A stretch of 45,711 nt of DNA from an uncultured Clostridium sp. (GCA_947178445.1 CAMWYJ010000024.1:1-45711); one strand, 5' to 3'; positions 5,934-16,612 are shown, numbered from the stretch's first letter. The notes: generated by a model from the sequence alone, not told the origin. Translations and numbers: made by a program.

Positions 5934-8900
5934 CGGTTCTCCTTCCTTTCTGCTCTGTACTCATAGGATGGCTCCGCCACCTGACTGATTTTCTGTACCT
6001 CTGGAACTGCTTCATTTTCCAAATCAAGCAAGCTGTTTAATTCAAACTGCCTAGCCAGCTTTTCTTTCAATTCCTGCTCATGCTGAAATGGCTTATTATA
6101 CTCGATTTCTGCCTGTTTCATATCAATCCGGTATTTCTCCAGTCTTTCCTTCAGAAATTCGATATTGCTCTGAATCCCATTAAAGAGATTTTCAAGCCTT
6201 GTCATGCACCCTACCGGAGAAGTGGAAAGTTCTGCCTTGTATTCCGTTTTCCCATGAAGAACCATATAGTCCGTTCCCATAAAATTCTTCTCCACCGACA
6301 AAGCAAACCCCTTATATTCCGCAATCTGTGTTGTCGTTCCGGTTTTACATTTGCCGGCAGCCGCCAAAAAAGCTGTCCCTGCATCCACACGCTCCCCATA
6401 AGTTATTCCACCTACTTTAAGAGAAAACTCTGCTTCTGTCAGCAGTCTTTTATCTCTTTCTTTCACATCTTCATGGATACATTTCAGCTTTTCTTCTGCT
6501 GTGGCAATCAGTTTGGGAAATTTAATCATAAAACTATCCTGCATAGCATAATGCTGACTGTCGTAAGAGGCTTTCAGCATTTTTAACCGCTGCACATCGT
6601 TATCAATCTGCATCTTCTCCTTAATCAGTGGATTCCCTGTTGCCACAGCCTTAATTTCCGCATAGGAAAGGGTAGCCTCGTCAATGTCCTCGCATGTCCT
6701 TGATACTGCTTTGCTCGTCATGACCTGTGAGATAAAACGTTGCTTATTTTCCACCAGACTCCAGCTATACGCATCAAACGTCCCTTTTGTCACATAACGG
6801 TACACTGCCACATCATCATTTTCATTTCCCTGTCTTAGCCCCCTTCCTTCACGCTGTTCAATGCTTGAAGGTTTCCAAGGACAATCAATGTGGTGCATGG
6901 CAGTGAGGTGTGTCTGCACATTAACTCCAGTTCCGCATTTATCCGTAGAGCCTATCAAAATCTTTTTTGTCCCTGCCCGCATTTCACGAAATAGGGCATC
7001 CCTTTGTGCGTCTGTCTTTGCATCATGGATAAATGCAATTTCTTCCGCAGGAATGCCCTGTTTTACCAGTTCCGTCTTAATATAGTTGTATACATCAAAG
7101 CTGCCGATTTCATGCCATGCTGTTGTCAGCATTTCCTCCGACCATGAGTGTTTGGGTGTACCAATGTCTGAAAAGATAAGCTGTGTGCCTATCTTCCCTT
7201 CCTCCTCTGCCTTGTGGTACTCATACAGTACATTCTCCACAACTTTATTCAACTTGCCGCCTACACTCTCTGGTGCGTCCGGTGTCAGAAGTCTTGCATC
7301 CGTTCCAAGCAGTCTAGCCTCATGGGTAATTTTAAGAAAATTATCAATACTCGGATCAACATTTCCATTACGGATTGCCTCTGCCCTGTCTACAAAACTT
7401 TCCATGACCTGTTTCACATACCAGTCCGGCTCACTCTCCACAATAATATATTTTCCATCCCGCAGCTCCGGAGTATCAAGGTCAAGCATATCCCTTGTCT
7501 GAATATCTGCAATTTCCTTGAACAAATTCATAAGCTCCGGCAGATTGGTAAACTTATTGAAACGAGTTTTGAAACGAAAACCGCTTCCCTCTACTGTCAG
7601 TTCCAATGCAGTTGTTTGTTCGCCAAAGTTTGCCGCCCAACTGTCAAAGTGATACATGCCGAGCTGTTCTAAGGTGTCTTTCTGTAAAAACTGTTGCATG
7701 ACATACATCTCGCACATGGTATTGCTGATGGGTGTTCCTGTGGCAAATACCACACCTCTGCCAGCACTTATTTCATTGATATACTGGCATTTCAAATACA
7801 TGTCCATTGCCCGCTGACTACCGCCTCCCGTAATGCCTGCCACATTCATTTTAGAAAAAATGGCAAGATTCTTAAAAGCGTGTGCCTCATCTACCATTAC
7901 CGAATCAATCCCAAGTTCCTCAAAGGTAATCAGGTCATCTTTCCGGCTCTCGTCTGCCATGCTTTTTAACTGCTCTTCCAGTTTTTTCTTCTGCCCCTCC
8001 ATCTGCTTAATCGTCCATCTTTCCTGATTGCGTTCTTTCATGTCTGCAATCGCAAAGCTGATATCATCTATCTGGCGGTTTATCAATGCCTCCCGCCTCT
8101 CCTTTGAAACCGGAATTTTTTCAAATTGTGAATGTGACATGATAATGCAGTCGTAATCTCCAGTGGCAATGCGTGAAACAAACTGTTTTCTCCTGCTCTT
8201 TTCAAAATCCCGTTCTGTTGCAACCAAAATATTTGCAGATGGATACAGCCTTAGAAACTCACTTGCGGTCTGTCCGATTAAAGCTTTTGGGACAATCATA
8301 GCCGTCTTATTTGCTAAGCCTAACCGCTTCTGCTCCATGCACGATGCCATCATCTCAAAGGACTTTCCGGCTCCCACGCAATGGGCAAGCAACGTATTAC
8401 CGCCCATCAATATTCGTGCAACCGCATTTTTCTGATGTTGCTTTAACTGAATATCCGGATTCATACCCGGAAACTCCAGATGACTTCCATCATATTCCCG
8501 AAGCCTTACATTATTAAAAGTTTCATTGTAATAACTGACATATTTATTTCTCCTCTCTGGCTCCTTGAATATCCATTCCCGAAATGCCTCTTTTAGCTGA
8601 TTCTGCTTTTCTCTGGCAAGCATGGTTTCTTTCTGGTTTGTAACATAATGATATTTTCCATCCGGTTCATCTATTCTGTCCTTGACCGTTACCGTCCGGA
8701 GATTCAGGGTATTTTCAAAAATAGTATACGCATCCATTCTGGAAGTCCCATAGGTTTTTGTTGCTGCTACTGAATTTTTATCCAATGCTTTATTTTCCAC
8801 AAACCATTCCATCTGAAACTTGTTAAGCTGCACCTGTATACCTCTGGAATAATCCCTATTTCTAACCGCCTGTGCAGAAGCTGGTGTATTCAGAGTTTCA

Positions 8901-11900
8901 TAGAGAAACTGCTCATAGTCCTCCGGTTCGATCCAAGTCGTTCCAATACGCACCTCAATCTCTGACGCATCTAAGTCCTGTGGCTGTACCTGTTCCAGAG
9001 CAGCCACATTATCACTGAATAATTCCGGATGCACATTTGCACTTGCCTTTGCCACCCGCAGCTTATCCCTCACATTGCCGGACAGGTATTCATCGGCTGT
9101 TTCCCAACCATAATTATTGTCATGTTCCAAATAACGCTGTGGATTGAGAAAAATAATCCCTTTTAATTCCTCTATCAGCTTATCCCTGTGCTGTTCCTTT
9201 GGGACAGACGGTTCATACAGACTTAACATAAAAGGAATATTTACCCCGTTATACTCATTGATAGATATATTTAATGCCTCTACCGCTGTTTCCACCCGTT
9301 CGATCTCCTGCTTTGCACGAATTGTTTGCTTGGTAAACATATCTGCCTTATTGACCACCCCATCTTCATCCACCACTTCCAAAGAACATAAAAGAGGGTA
9401 ATCCTCATCGTCCCGAAAGGCTCTGGAATTACCCTGTGAAGTGATATAACCGTATTTTGCCACATAGCGGTCATATTCCGTATTTAATTCTTCCTGTGCT
9501 GTTTTCAACTCCTCCTCACTACAACCCGAAAGCTGAATGTTTATGAGATGTCTGGTTTTACTACGGATTTTATCCATTCCCCTTATCCGTTCCAACACCT
9601 TTTCTCCCACCTCCTGTCTGTACATCCGAGAATCTTTCCGAAAAAAAAGAACTCCATCCACAAAAGCATAGGTGTAATTTTTCACATCCGGATCGGCGGG
9701 GATAATTTCCTCTCCCTTTTCCTCCTCTGCTAATGTTTCAAAGTCCTGCAACTGTGCTGATATATTGTCTGCTGCCCGTTGTAATGCTTCATACAGATTA
9801 AAATTTTCCTCGTCATTGACACAGATTGTATAATGGGAATCACTGCCATATCTGCCTGTGTCATACTCCATACGTCCAAGTACCATCTCCGGATGCTCTG
9901 CAAAATAGGAATTGACGGGGATACCATTCTCTGTCATTCCCAAATGAACCCAATCCGGCTCTATGCTTATCTTTTGCTCCCTTTTCTGGAAAAACAGAAT
10001 GTCACTAGTAACTTTAGTTCCTGCCTCTGCCAGAAATGCACTGTCCGGAAGCCTGACTGCTCCAATCAGCTCCGCACGCTCTGCCAGATATTTACGAACT
10101 CTGTTGTTTTTCTTGTCCATTGTGCCTTTTGTGGTAATCACAGCCACTATACCGCCCGGTCTTGCCTTATCAATGGACTTTGCCACAAAATAATCGTGTA
10201 TCTTGAAATTCTCTGCATTATAACGTGTGTCATACACCTTATAATCACCAAACGGTACATTCCCAATAACCACATCAAAAAAATTGTCCTGATAATCTGT
10301 TTCCTCAAAACCTTTAATTTCTATCTGTGCCTGCGGATATAACTGCTTTGCAATCCTGCCACTGATGCTGTCCTTTTCTACACCAAACAGTTTGCTGCCC
10401 CTTAACTCCTCCGGCATCGTTCCAAAGAAATGACCAACTCCAACACTTGGCTCTAACACATTTCCCTGCCGGAATCCAAAACGCAGCAATGACTGGCTGA
10501 TGACAGCAGCAATTTCCGGCGGGGTATAAAATGCTGTATTAACCGTTGCCCTTGCTTCCCGATATTCCTCCTCACTGAGAAGCTCCTTCAACTGCTTATA
10601 TTCCTTTGACCAGCTTTCCGCATGTTCATCAAATGCCTGTGCCGTTCCTCCCCATCCGGCATACTTTGCAAGCACTTTCTGTTCTTCCTCTGTGGCACTT
10701 CTGCTTTCTGCCTCAATCGCCTTTAGTGTCTTAATCGCTTCCACATTCCACTGAAATCTGGTTTTTGCCCCTCCAAGCTCCCGATTAAAAATCTCCATTG
10801 TGTAATTGTGGGATTTATGACTGTCTGACGACTCTTTCTGTTCCACATCATTTTGTACTGGTTTTTCATGCTCTGTATCTGGTTCTGCCATTTCTTCCGC
10901 TAACAGTTCTCCTATTTCAACCGTCGGCTGATTCTGCTCCTGCTCGAACCGCATGGCGTCGGTTATGCCCATTTCTTCCACTTCATCAGGAATGGCATAT
11001 TCATCCAGTTCCTCTACTGTGCTTTCTATGCCTTCTTCTGCTTTACCCACTCTTTGCAGATATTCTCCTGCTGACAGATGATACTCCCCAGAAAGGATCA
11101 ATGCACCTATCTCTGCCTCCATTGTGTTCCAGCTAAGATAGCCTTCTTTTTCTCCCTCCTTATCTCTCCAGCAAAGTCTTAAACCTTTCCCATGAAAACT
11201 GTCGTAGCCATGCAGCCCATAGCCCTCAAGGGGCCAGCCTGCACCGCCTTGTCCATATTCCTTTTTGATCGCCTTTGCCCGTTCTTTTTTATCCGGAATA
11301 TCCTGATACATAGCAATAATGCGTTTCTTTCCACCCTCAAAACCACTGCCATGCAAAAGTGCCTCCACAACAAAGTCATGCGGAATATCTGTTTCCTTTT
11401 TCGGATTCAGACGATGATATTTCCCCTGTGCCTCCGTTTCAGCAATCTCCCGATTAAGTTTATCCATAAAACTTTCCGCTGTTGGTTTTGGCATATCCAT
11501 ATAATCAAAAAGAGATGCCTGCTGATATGTGGCATCTCCCTTTGTATCATCCGAACTAACTCCTATAGAATTTAGCTCCTCCAGTTCTTTATTTAATTCC
11601 TGCTCTACTTCTAATGAAATCTGTTCACGATCTGATGTCTGACTATCTCCTCCGCCTGCATCCTTGCCTGCATGTGGATTTGATATTTCTCCATCGTGGA
11701 CTCCGGATTGTGCGGTTTGTTCTTCTGAAGATACTGCTTTACCAGTTTCTCCATCAACTGATTCGCTTCCTCCTCCACTTCTTTCAGCTTCCGGTTCAGC
11801 AGATTGAACCTCTGCAAACTGCGAAATCTCTGCGGATGCTCTGCTTTCAGATACTCCATTGCCATTATCCCGAACTTGCCTAATGCCACTTTCTCCTGCT

Positions 11901-12736
11901 CCTCCATGCTGATGTTCGGATACAGCAGACCGTCCGTTCCCTCGTGGTAACTGATTGCTAATGCTTCCATACTTCATTCTCCTTTCATTTTCCAACTTTG
12001 CAATGTTACGGTTAAAATTCCTAAGAACAGTACAGGAAACATCGCATACCAGAGAACCAAGCACGCTGATATGGCTTTCATCTGCCAAATCAACTATTGA
12101 ACCTAAGTCCAGTTCTTCGCTACTTAAATCAAATCCGCATCTTGTACCTACTGCATAAAACACACTGTTTTCCACTAACATCTGTGCAGCAAGCTCTGGC
12201 GTTTTATTCTTTTCGCCTGTCAATACATGCCCTGCAAGCGTAACAATTTCAGTAAAGCGTTCACTGAAATCCTCTTTTATTATGACTCCAATTTCACGCT
12301 TTGTAAAGGCTTTTAATTGATTTAATTGTCCTTCCCTGTCTGTCGCTATCGCTCCCTCTATCTCCCCCTCACTTTTCAGCAGTCCAAGATAATCCGGCAG
12401 ATTATCTCCCTCCAGATTCCAAGTAAGTTTTTGTTTCCGCCCACCAGTATCACTTATATCAAACACATGCCTTACATTTGACCGCAACAGCGGAGTAGGA
12501 AAAATAGCAATTCCCTTGCTGCCCCTTTTTACATAACGGTTTACTTTTTTCCATGTATCGTAATCCGCTATCAATGTAGCACTCGGCTTCTGTGCATATA
12601 CCAAAAGCACATTATCAAAGTCATAACGGTAAATCTGTCCCATCAGCCGACATACCGCTTTCCAGTCATCTTCTGTACTGGTGACTCTGGTAATGATATC
12701 CGCATAAATCTGGCTGACCATATAATCTACGCTCAT
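5930..12736 (-). CDS. giant polyvalent DNA methylase/helicase protein, 2268 aa
   Basis: Multi-domain protein typical of large conjugative elements. In order: N-terminal ArdC-like region (DDWKAVCRLMGQIYRY, VKRGSKGIAIF); a long low-complexity stretch; an LPD-type region (LHGSGFEGGKKRI); an N6-adenine methyltransferase module with AGWGGTAQAFDE, LEPSVGVGHFFG (about 760) and NVPF (about 826) in place of NPPF; then a SNF2/DEAH helicase with GAGKS (about 1454), VDEAHAFKN (about 1613), FATGTPISN and EQREGRGLRQGN (about 1963). Coiled-coil C-terminus. Start ATG 12736 is set by GGAGG eight bases upstream; a GTG at 12790 lacks a site. Likely protects or remodels transferred DNA in the recipient. The sortase start overlaps its stop. 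Confidence 0.9.
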   Translation of the reverse strand: MSVDYMVSQIYADIITRVTSTEDDWKAVCRLMGQIYRYDFDNVLLVYAQKPSATLIADYDTWKKVNRYVKRGSKGIAIFPTPLLRSNVRHVFDISDTGGRKQKLTWNLEGDNLPDYLGLLKSEGEIEGAIATDREGQLNQLKAFTKREIGVIIKEDFSERFTEIVTLAGHVLTGEKNKTPELAAQMLVENSVFYAVGTRCGFDLSSEELDLGSIVDLADESHISVLGSLVCDVSCTVLRNFNRNIAKLENERRMKYGSISNQLPRGNGRSAVSEHQHGGAGESGIRQVRDNGNGVSESRASAEISQFAEVQSAEPEAERSGGGSESVDGETGKAVSSEEQTAQSGVHDGEISNPHAGKDAGGGDSQTSDREQISLEVEQELNKELEELNSIGVSSDDTKGDATYQQASLFDYMDMPKPTAESFMDKLNREIAETEAQGKYHRLNPKKETDIPHDFVVEALLHGSGFEGGKKRIIAMYQDIPDKKERAKAIKKEYGQGGAGWPLEGYGLHGYDSFHGKGLRLCWRDKEGEKEGYLSWNTMEAEIGALILSGEYHLSAGEYLQRVGKAEEGIESTVEELDEYAIPDEVEEMGITDAMRFEQEQNQPTVEIGELLAEEMAEPDTEHEKPVQNDVEQKESSDSHKSHNYTMEIFNRELGGAKTRFQWNVEAIKTLKAIEAESRSATEEEQKVLAKYAGWGGTAQAFDEHAESWSKEYKQLKELLSEEEYREARATVNTAFYTPPEIAAVISQSLLRFGFRQGNVLEPSVGVGHFFGTMPEELRGSKLFGVEKDSISGRIAKQLYPQAQIEIKGFEETDYQDNFFDVVIGNVPFGDYKVYDTRYNAENFKIHDYFVAKSIDKARPGGIVAVITTKGTMDKKNNRVRKYLAERAELIGAVRLPDSAFLAEAGTKVTSDILFFQKREQKISIEPDWVHLGMTENGIPVNSYFAEHPEMVLGRMEYDTGRYGSDSHYTICVNDEENFNLYEALQRAADNISAQLQDFETLAEEEKGEEIIPADPDVKNYTYAFVDGVLFFRKDSRMYRQEVGEKVLERIRGMDKIRSKTRHLINIQLSGCSEEELKTAQEELNTEYDRYVAKYGYITSQGNSRAFRDDEDYPLLCSLEVVDEDGVVNKADMFTKQTIRAKQEIERVETAVEALNISINEYNGVNIPFMLSLYEPSVPKEQHRDKLIEELKGIIFLNPQRYLEHDNNYGWETADEYLSGNVRDKLRVAKASANVHPELFSDNVAALEQVQPQDLDASEIEVRIGTTWIEPEDYEQFLYETLNTPASAQAVRNRDYSRGIQVQLNKFQMEWFVENKALDKNSVAATKTYGTSRMDAYTIFENTLNLRTVTVKDRIDEPDGKYHYVTNQKETMLAREKQNQLKEAFREWIFKEPERRNKYVSYYNETFNNVRLREYDGSHLEFPGMNPDIQLKQHQKNAVARILMGGNTLLAHCVGAGKSFEMMASCMEQKRLGLANKTAMIVPKALIGQTASEFLRLYPSANILVATERDFEKSRRKQFVSRIATGDYDCIIMSHSQFEKIPVSKERREALINRQIDDISFAIADMKERNQERWTIKQMEGQKKKLEEQLKSMADESRKDDLITFEELGIDSVMVDEAHAFKNLAIFSKMNVAGITGGGSQRAMDMYLKCQYINEISAGRGVVFATGTPISNTMCEMYVMQQFLQKDTLEQLGMYHFDSWAANFGEQTTALELTVEGSGFRFKTRFNKFTNLPELMNLFKEIADIQTRDMLDLDTPELRDGKYIIVESEPDWYVKQVMESFVDRAEAIRNGNVDPSIDNFLKITHEARLLGTDARLLTPDAPESVGGKLNKVVENVLYEYHKAEEEGKIGTQLIFSDIGTPKHSWSEEMLTTAWHEIGSFDVYNYIKTELVKQGIPAEEIAFIHDAKTDAQRDALFREMRAGTKKILIGSTDKCGTGVNVQTHLTAMHHIDCPWKPSSIEQREGRGLRQGNENDDVAVYRYVTKGTFDAYSWSLVENKQRFISQVMTSKAVSRTCEDIDEATLSYAEIKAVATGNPLIKEKMQIDNDVQRLKMLKASYDSQHYAMQDSFMIKFPKLIATAEEKLKCIHEDVKERDKRLLTEAEFSLKVGGITYGERVDAGTAFLAAAGKCKTGTTTQIAEYKGFALSVEKNFMGTDYMVLHGKTEYKAELSTSPVGCMTRLENLFNGIQSNIEFLKERLEKYRIDMKQAEIEYNKPFQHEQELKEKLARQFELNSLLDLENEAVPEVQKISQVAEPSYEYRAERKENR

Positions 12737-12794
12737 ACCTGTTACCTCCATTCCAAGCCGGACAGCCATATCATCGTGGCTATCCGGCACAAAA

Positions 12795-13373
12795 CTAATC
12801 TTTAGAATACAGGGAAGGCAATGCCTCCCTTATATCCCTTCCATCAATCTCATTGCCTAAACAATCCCAGCCCTCATATTGCCTGCGGGCAAACAACTCA
12901 ATTCGTGGCAAATCTCCACAAAGTTCAACTATCCTTTCCCTAATTTCATCCGGTTTTCTGCTATGCTCCATAATTCTTGCATCGCAAATCTGCGGAACGG
13001 ATTTTGATATACGCTTCGGCTTGCCTTTTGTACCTAAGAGGCATATCTCGGAACAAGATCGAGTCCAATAGCCAAGTCCCATAAACCATGACTCTGCCCT
13101 CTTATTTCTCTTTACCCAATTAAATGCACAAGTTTTGTATAAAAACCCCCACTGCCTCAAAGTATCCAGCCCCTCACGCAATAACGGGAAAGTTACCCAC
13201 AAAAAAAGTACACAGTCTGATGCCGCAATTTCCGACACTGGCAGATTTTGAATATCCTCCAACTGCATACATGAATAATGGCAGTCTGCGGATTTTTGCA
13301 AACTGCCTTTTTGGGAATATGCCTGAAATTTCCATGGTGGATCGGCATAAATAATATTATATTTTTTACCCAT
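12795..13373 (-). CDS. MT-A70 family adenine methyltransferase, 192 aa
   Basis: Predicted S-adenosylmethionine-dependent DNA (N6-adenine) methyltransferase of the MT-A70 group. The catalytic DPPW is at residues about 10-13 (IIYADPPWKF), followed by LFLWVTFPLL, YKTCAFNWVKRN and a C-terminal RIELFARRQYEGWDCLGNEI segment characteristic of the family. Length (192 aa) is normal for phage and ICE versions. No restriction enzyme is nearby, so it is a solitary methylase, plausibly protecting the element from host restriction. ATG 13373 follows GGGGGCAGT and lies eight bases after the previous stop. It is 58 bp upstream of the polyvalent methylase/helicase, and the two may act together. Confidence 0.88.
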   Translation of the reverse strand: MGKKYNIIYADPPWKFQAYSQKGSLQKSADCHYSCMQLEDIQNLPVSEIAASDCVLFLWVTFPLLREGLDTLRQWGFLYKTCAFNWVKRNKRAESWFMGLGYWTRSCSEICLLGTKGKPKRISKSVPQICDARIMEHSRKPDEIRERIVELCGDLPRIELFARRQYEGWDCLGNEIDGRDIREALPSLYSKD

Positions 13374-13381
13374 ACTGCCCC

Positions 13382-13732
13382 CTATTCTTCCGGCACAATG
13401 CCCTCATATACCTGTGTTTCCTCCTTATCCAGCTTAATCTTTACAAAAACAGCTCCAGACTTCTTCTGCTTCTTCTTTGCTGTCACAAACTTTCTCATGG
13501 TTCTCAAACGGATATAGTTCTCATGGGAAAGTTTCACACTCTGCCGGAATGTCAAATCTTCTGCTGACTGCTTCTGACTTTCTTTAACCTGTCGGGTAAT
13601 ATCTGACACAACCTTATCTATCTCTGCCTTGTCTGCGACCACTTCCTTTTTTGCCTCACCGCTACGCTCCCATTCTGTCTGAAGCTGTTTCATAACAAAT
13701 TCCATACTCTTAACCACATCATTATTCTGCAT
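13382..13732 (-). CDS. small basic coiled-coil protein, 116 aa
   Basis: ATG 13732 (MQNNDVVKS) is preferred because GGAGG lies eight bases upstream; the in-frame ATG at 13747 has no site. The protein is helical, Lys/Glu/Gln-rich and ends with an unusual basic run (RKFVTAKKKQKKSG) followed by an acidic tail. No membrane segment or enzyme motif. It sits in tight operon order, 18 bp after the 288-aa gene and 8 bp before the MT-A70 gene, so it may assist DNA modification or transfer. Not recognised. Confidence 0.7.
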   Translation of the reverse strand: MQNNDVVKSMEFVMKQLQTEWERSGEAKKEVVADKAEIDKVVSDITRQVKESQKQSAEDLTFRQSVKLSHENYIRLRTMRKFVTAKKKQKKSGAVFVKIKLDKEETQVYEGIVPEE

Positions 13733-13750
13733 TTTCCATACCTCCATTTC

Positions 13751-14617
13751 TTATCTGTTATCTTTACTTACCGGAACATAGGAAACACCTTCGTAATCGT
13801 CGGCATCTAAGACAATTTCTCCACGCTTATACATATCCATCACATCATCAATGGCATCTCCTAAAGTATCTGCTGGAACTTTTTCAACTCTTGAAAGCAC
13901 CTCCCGTATCTCAATGGAAAACTCGTTTCCCTGTTGACGATATGGCTCACAATATTTCGTCCTAAGTGCTACAAAATCAATTTCCGATGGTGTGGCAGAC
14001 AAATAAACCCCATGCCCCCATTCAATTCCAACTTCTGCATTCTCTTTTGTATGCTCCCCCGCATAGGGATAGTGGAAACAATATTGTGCATCTACTGCTA
14101 CCATAAAATTCCCTGATGCCATATTCATCATCAGTAAATTTCTTTTGCTAAAACATTCCAGAACTTTATAATCCGTTCCGTTATTCCGCAGAATTTCTCC
14201 CTGCTTAAAATCATGTTCTTTCTGTTCATTGTAGAACATAAAGCCCTTTGCTGCTCCACTGACATCAAGGTTATATTCATCCAATGCCTGCATACATTCC
14301 ACACTGCTCTCTTGGATGTCAAACTGAAACTTCTTATCGTCATTATAGCTGCCAAGAAGAAAACTCTTTAATTCTTCACTGCTGCCACAAAACTTGGCAT
14401 AATAACTTTTATTTGCTGTAATATAACATTCTGCCCATCCGGTTCCTGCCCCTGAAATCTTTGTGTCATACAGATCTTTCAGTAACTGTGCTGACTCCTC
14501 TCTTGATAATGACGATACAAAGAGATACGCTTCTTTGTACTCCTGTAACGTCATCAACATATTTGTTTCTTTTCCTTTGATATTCTCTATCACAAGAATC
14601 ATATCCTGTATCTTCAT
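13751..14617 (-). CDS. unknown protein, 288 aa
   Basis: ATG 14617 is set by AAAGGAGAGG; a frame to 14647 would overlap the preceding stop codon. A soluble protein with the segments GAGTGWAECYITANKSYYAKF, SGAAKGFMFYNEQKEHDF and an acidic C-terminus. It looks like two parts: an N-terminal helical half and a C-terminal half around YCFHYPYAGEHTKENAEVG. No catalytic motif recognised. It follows the cell-wall hydrolase gene with 29 bp between them, so it is probably expressed with the mating apparatus. Similar anonymous proteins occur in clostridial ICEs near the methylase genes. Confidence 0.75.
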   Translation of the reverse strand: MKIQDMILVIENIKGKETNMLMTLQEYKEAYLFVSSLSREESAQLLKDLYDTKISGAGTGWAECYITANKSYYAKFCGSSEELKSFLLGSYNDDKKFQFDIQESSVECMQALDEYNLDVSGAAKGFMFYNEQKEHDFKQGEILRNNGTDYKVLECFSKRNLLMMNMASGNFMVAVDAQYCFHYPYAGEHTKENAEVGIEWGHGVYLSATPSEIDFVALRTKYCEPYRQQGNEFSIEIREVLSRVEKVPADTLGDAIDDVMDMYKRGEIVLDADDYEGVSYVPVSKDNR

Positions 14618-14646
14618 ATACCTCTCCTTTCCAAAAATGCCAGACA

Positions 14647-16548
14647 CTAATACGGTCTGGCATAAAATACAACATGATTTGTTCTAAGCGGATCAAGCAC
14701 AACTCCCCTGCTTGGATTTGCCGCATGAACCATCTTTCCATCTCCTACATAAATCGCTACATGAGAAATGTTACGAAACTCCCCGTTCTCCTCATAAGAA
14801 TAGAAAATCAAATCCCCCGGCTTTAAATCCTTTTTGTTGATTATCATGGCATTGTCATAACAATATTTGCCCTGTGTTGCTGCTGTTGCCGGAAGGTCAA
14901 TGTTCACTTCCTTATACAATCTCTGTACCAGAGAGCTACAATCGTAATATCCCTCCTCATACCGTCTGTCCTGACTGTAATTGCACCCTATCTTTGTCAT
15001 GGCTAGGTCTGCAACTGCCTGTCCTCCCGCCCCTACATAATAATTGCCCCACATATCTTCTGACATCATGGATTTCAGCCAGTCAACCTGTTCCTCCGTA
15101 AGTTTATTCAAAGCAATATAGTCCTCATAGGTCAGATTGTGTACTAATGTTCCAGACACAACGACTTCTATGGTATTTTCATTTCCCTCTGCCAGATATG
15201 CCTCAACCTTCCGTTTTCCCCATGCTTGTGCTGCTGCATGGCTATCAAAATAAATGTCAAAGTCTGTACCATATCTGGCAAAGTTTCCTGTATCTTCTAC
15301 CTTGTACGTCTTGCCATTCATCACAATCTTTGTTCCCATTGGCACCTTGGGGCTATGAGCATCCACAGCCAGTGTATGGTTTGCTTTTGGCACTGTACCG
15401 GAAGCGGTGTGTCCGCCTGCCCACTGACCACAGCATAAGGAACAGTTGCAATAGCCTGTGGTAACAACCTCCCCTAAAGATTCCCCTGCCGGAATCTGCG
15501 TTGCACTGCTTGATTGGTCACAATAGTTCATTTCTTCAAATACTTTTTTCAGATTTTTTTTGCCCTCGTCATCCATGACATAAGCAGCCTGTCCGGTTCC
15601 ATACTTTACCATATACACCATCAACGTATCATTGAAATTTGATACCGGAACACCGTTCTCGCTGTTTTGATAAGTGATGGAATATCCCTGTTCTTCCAGT
15701 GAGGTAATCTGCTGATTAAACTCTCTGTAATATTCACTTAGCACCGTTCGGGGATTCTCATATCCGGTATCCGGCAAGGGGAAGAATATAGACAGAGGCG
15801 AATTATAAATGACTGCTAAAATGGCAACCACAACAATCCCCACCACAGAAACCAATGCAAACAACCCTAAGAGAATGGGAGCTAAAAAAGTTACTACCTG
15901 CTTCACTAACAATATTGCCACCTCTTTTGCAGCTTCTTTTGTGGAAGTGATACTATTCTTCTGTTCCTCCCGTTCTGACTGAAATTTCTCTAAAAAAGAG
16001 TCAATCATTCTGCCTCTGACAATATGATTGACTCCAGACTTGTGTTTCCCTTCCCCTTTGTGGGCTTCCTCTCTATTCCGTTTTGATTTCCCCCTCTTAT
16101 CCTTCCTGTGTTCTATTGCGTTTTTCCGCACATGAAGGGAATCTGCTGTTCTCTCCTTTTCTCTGCCTTTCCGTTTTCTACGGTTTTCTTCTCGTTTCCT
16201 GCGATATAGACCAGCCCCCTGTGATACAGCCCCCAATGCCGGAGCAGATGTGACAGCCAAAAGGTCAATACTTTCCTTAATTTCTTCCCCGCCTTCTATC
16301 TGTTCTGCCCCTGCCCTTATACCAACACCCGCCATTGTGCGTAAGCTCTCTTTCCGAACTTTAATGGACTGTCCTGATTCCTCCATTTTCTTCTTTATGC
16401 CGCTTCGTGGTTTCTTTCTCTCCACAGTGACAGAGGTTGGAGTTACTTTCTTCTTAGTGACTGCCTTTTTCTTCGTGTGAAGATGGAGCTTCGGCTTCTT
16501 TTTCGTATGAATAACCATCGGCTTATCTTCTACTTTTTTGATTTTCAC
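14647..16548 (-). CDS. conjugation cell-wall hydrolase, 3D + NlpC/P60, 633 aa
   Basis: Bifunctional peptidoglycan hydrolase that opens the wall for the mating channel (VirB1/CwlT-like role). Order: very basic N-terminus (residues 1-190, Lys/Arg-rich, cytoplasmic), one membrane segment (about 215-255, LAPILLGLFALVSVVGIVVV), a spacer, a 3D domain (TTGYCNCSLCCGQW ... TKIVMNGKTYKVEDTG ... DFDIYF), then NlpC/P60. The NlpC/P60 domain has Cys in YYDCSSLVQ (about 536) and His in ISHVAIYVG, plus MVHAAN. GTG 16548 is taken as start (GAAGGG upstream at long spacing); ATG 16518 is the alternative. It lies directly downstream of VirB4 behind a hairpin. Confidence 0.88.
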   Translation of the reverse strand: MKIKKVEDKPMVIHTKKKPKLHLHTKKKAVTKKKVTPTSVTVERKKPRSGIKKKMEESGQSIKVRKESLRTMAGVGIRAGAEQIEGGEEIKESIDLLAVTSAPALGAVSQGAGLYRRKREENRRKRKGREKERTADSLHVRKNAIEHRKDKRGKSKRNREEAHKGEGKHKSGVNHIVRGRMIDSFLEKFQSEREEQKNSITSTKEAAKEVAILLVKQVVTFLAPILLGLFALVSVVGIVVVAILAVIYNSPLSIFFPLPDTGYENPRTVLSEYYREFNQQITSLEEQGYSITYQNSENGVPVSNFNDTLMVYMVKYGTGQAAYVMDDEGKKNLKKVFEEMNYCDQSSSATQIPAGESLGEVVTTGYCNCSLCCGQWAGGHTASGTVPKANHTLAVDAHSPKVPMGTKIVMNGKTYKVEDTGNFARYGTDFDIYFDSHAAAQAWGKRKVEAYLAEGNENTIEVVVSGTLVHNLTYEDYIALNKLTEEQVDWLKSMMSEDMWGNYYVGAGGQAVADLAMTKIGCNYSQDRRYEEGYYDCSSLVQRLYKEVNIDLPATAATQGKYCYDNAMIINKKDLKPGDLIFYSYEENGEFRNISHVAIYVGDGKMVHAANPSRGVVLDPLRTNHVVFYARPY

Positions 16549-16612
16549 TTGTTCTCACGCCCTTCCAACAAACGCTGTCATGCTCTACGAGCCAGCTTAT
16601 TGTAATAGAAAA

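Noticed and set aside
11611..11970. Long open frames antisense or out of frame within the giant helicase gene
   Set aside because: They lack ribosome binding sites and are shadows of the 2268-aa coding frame.
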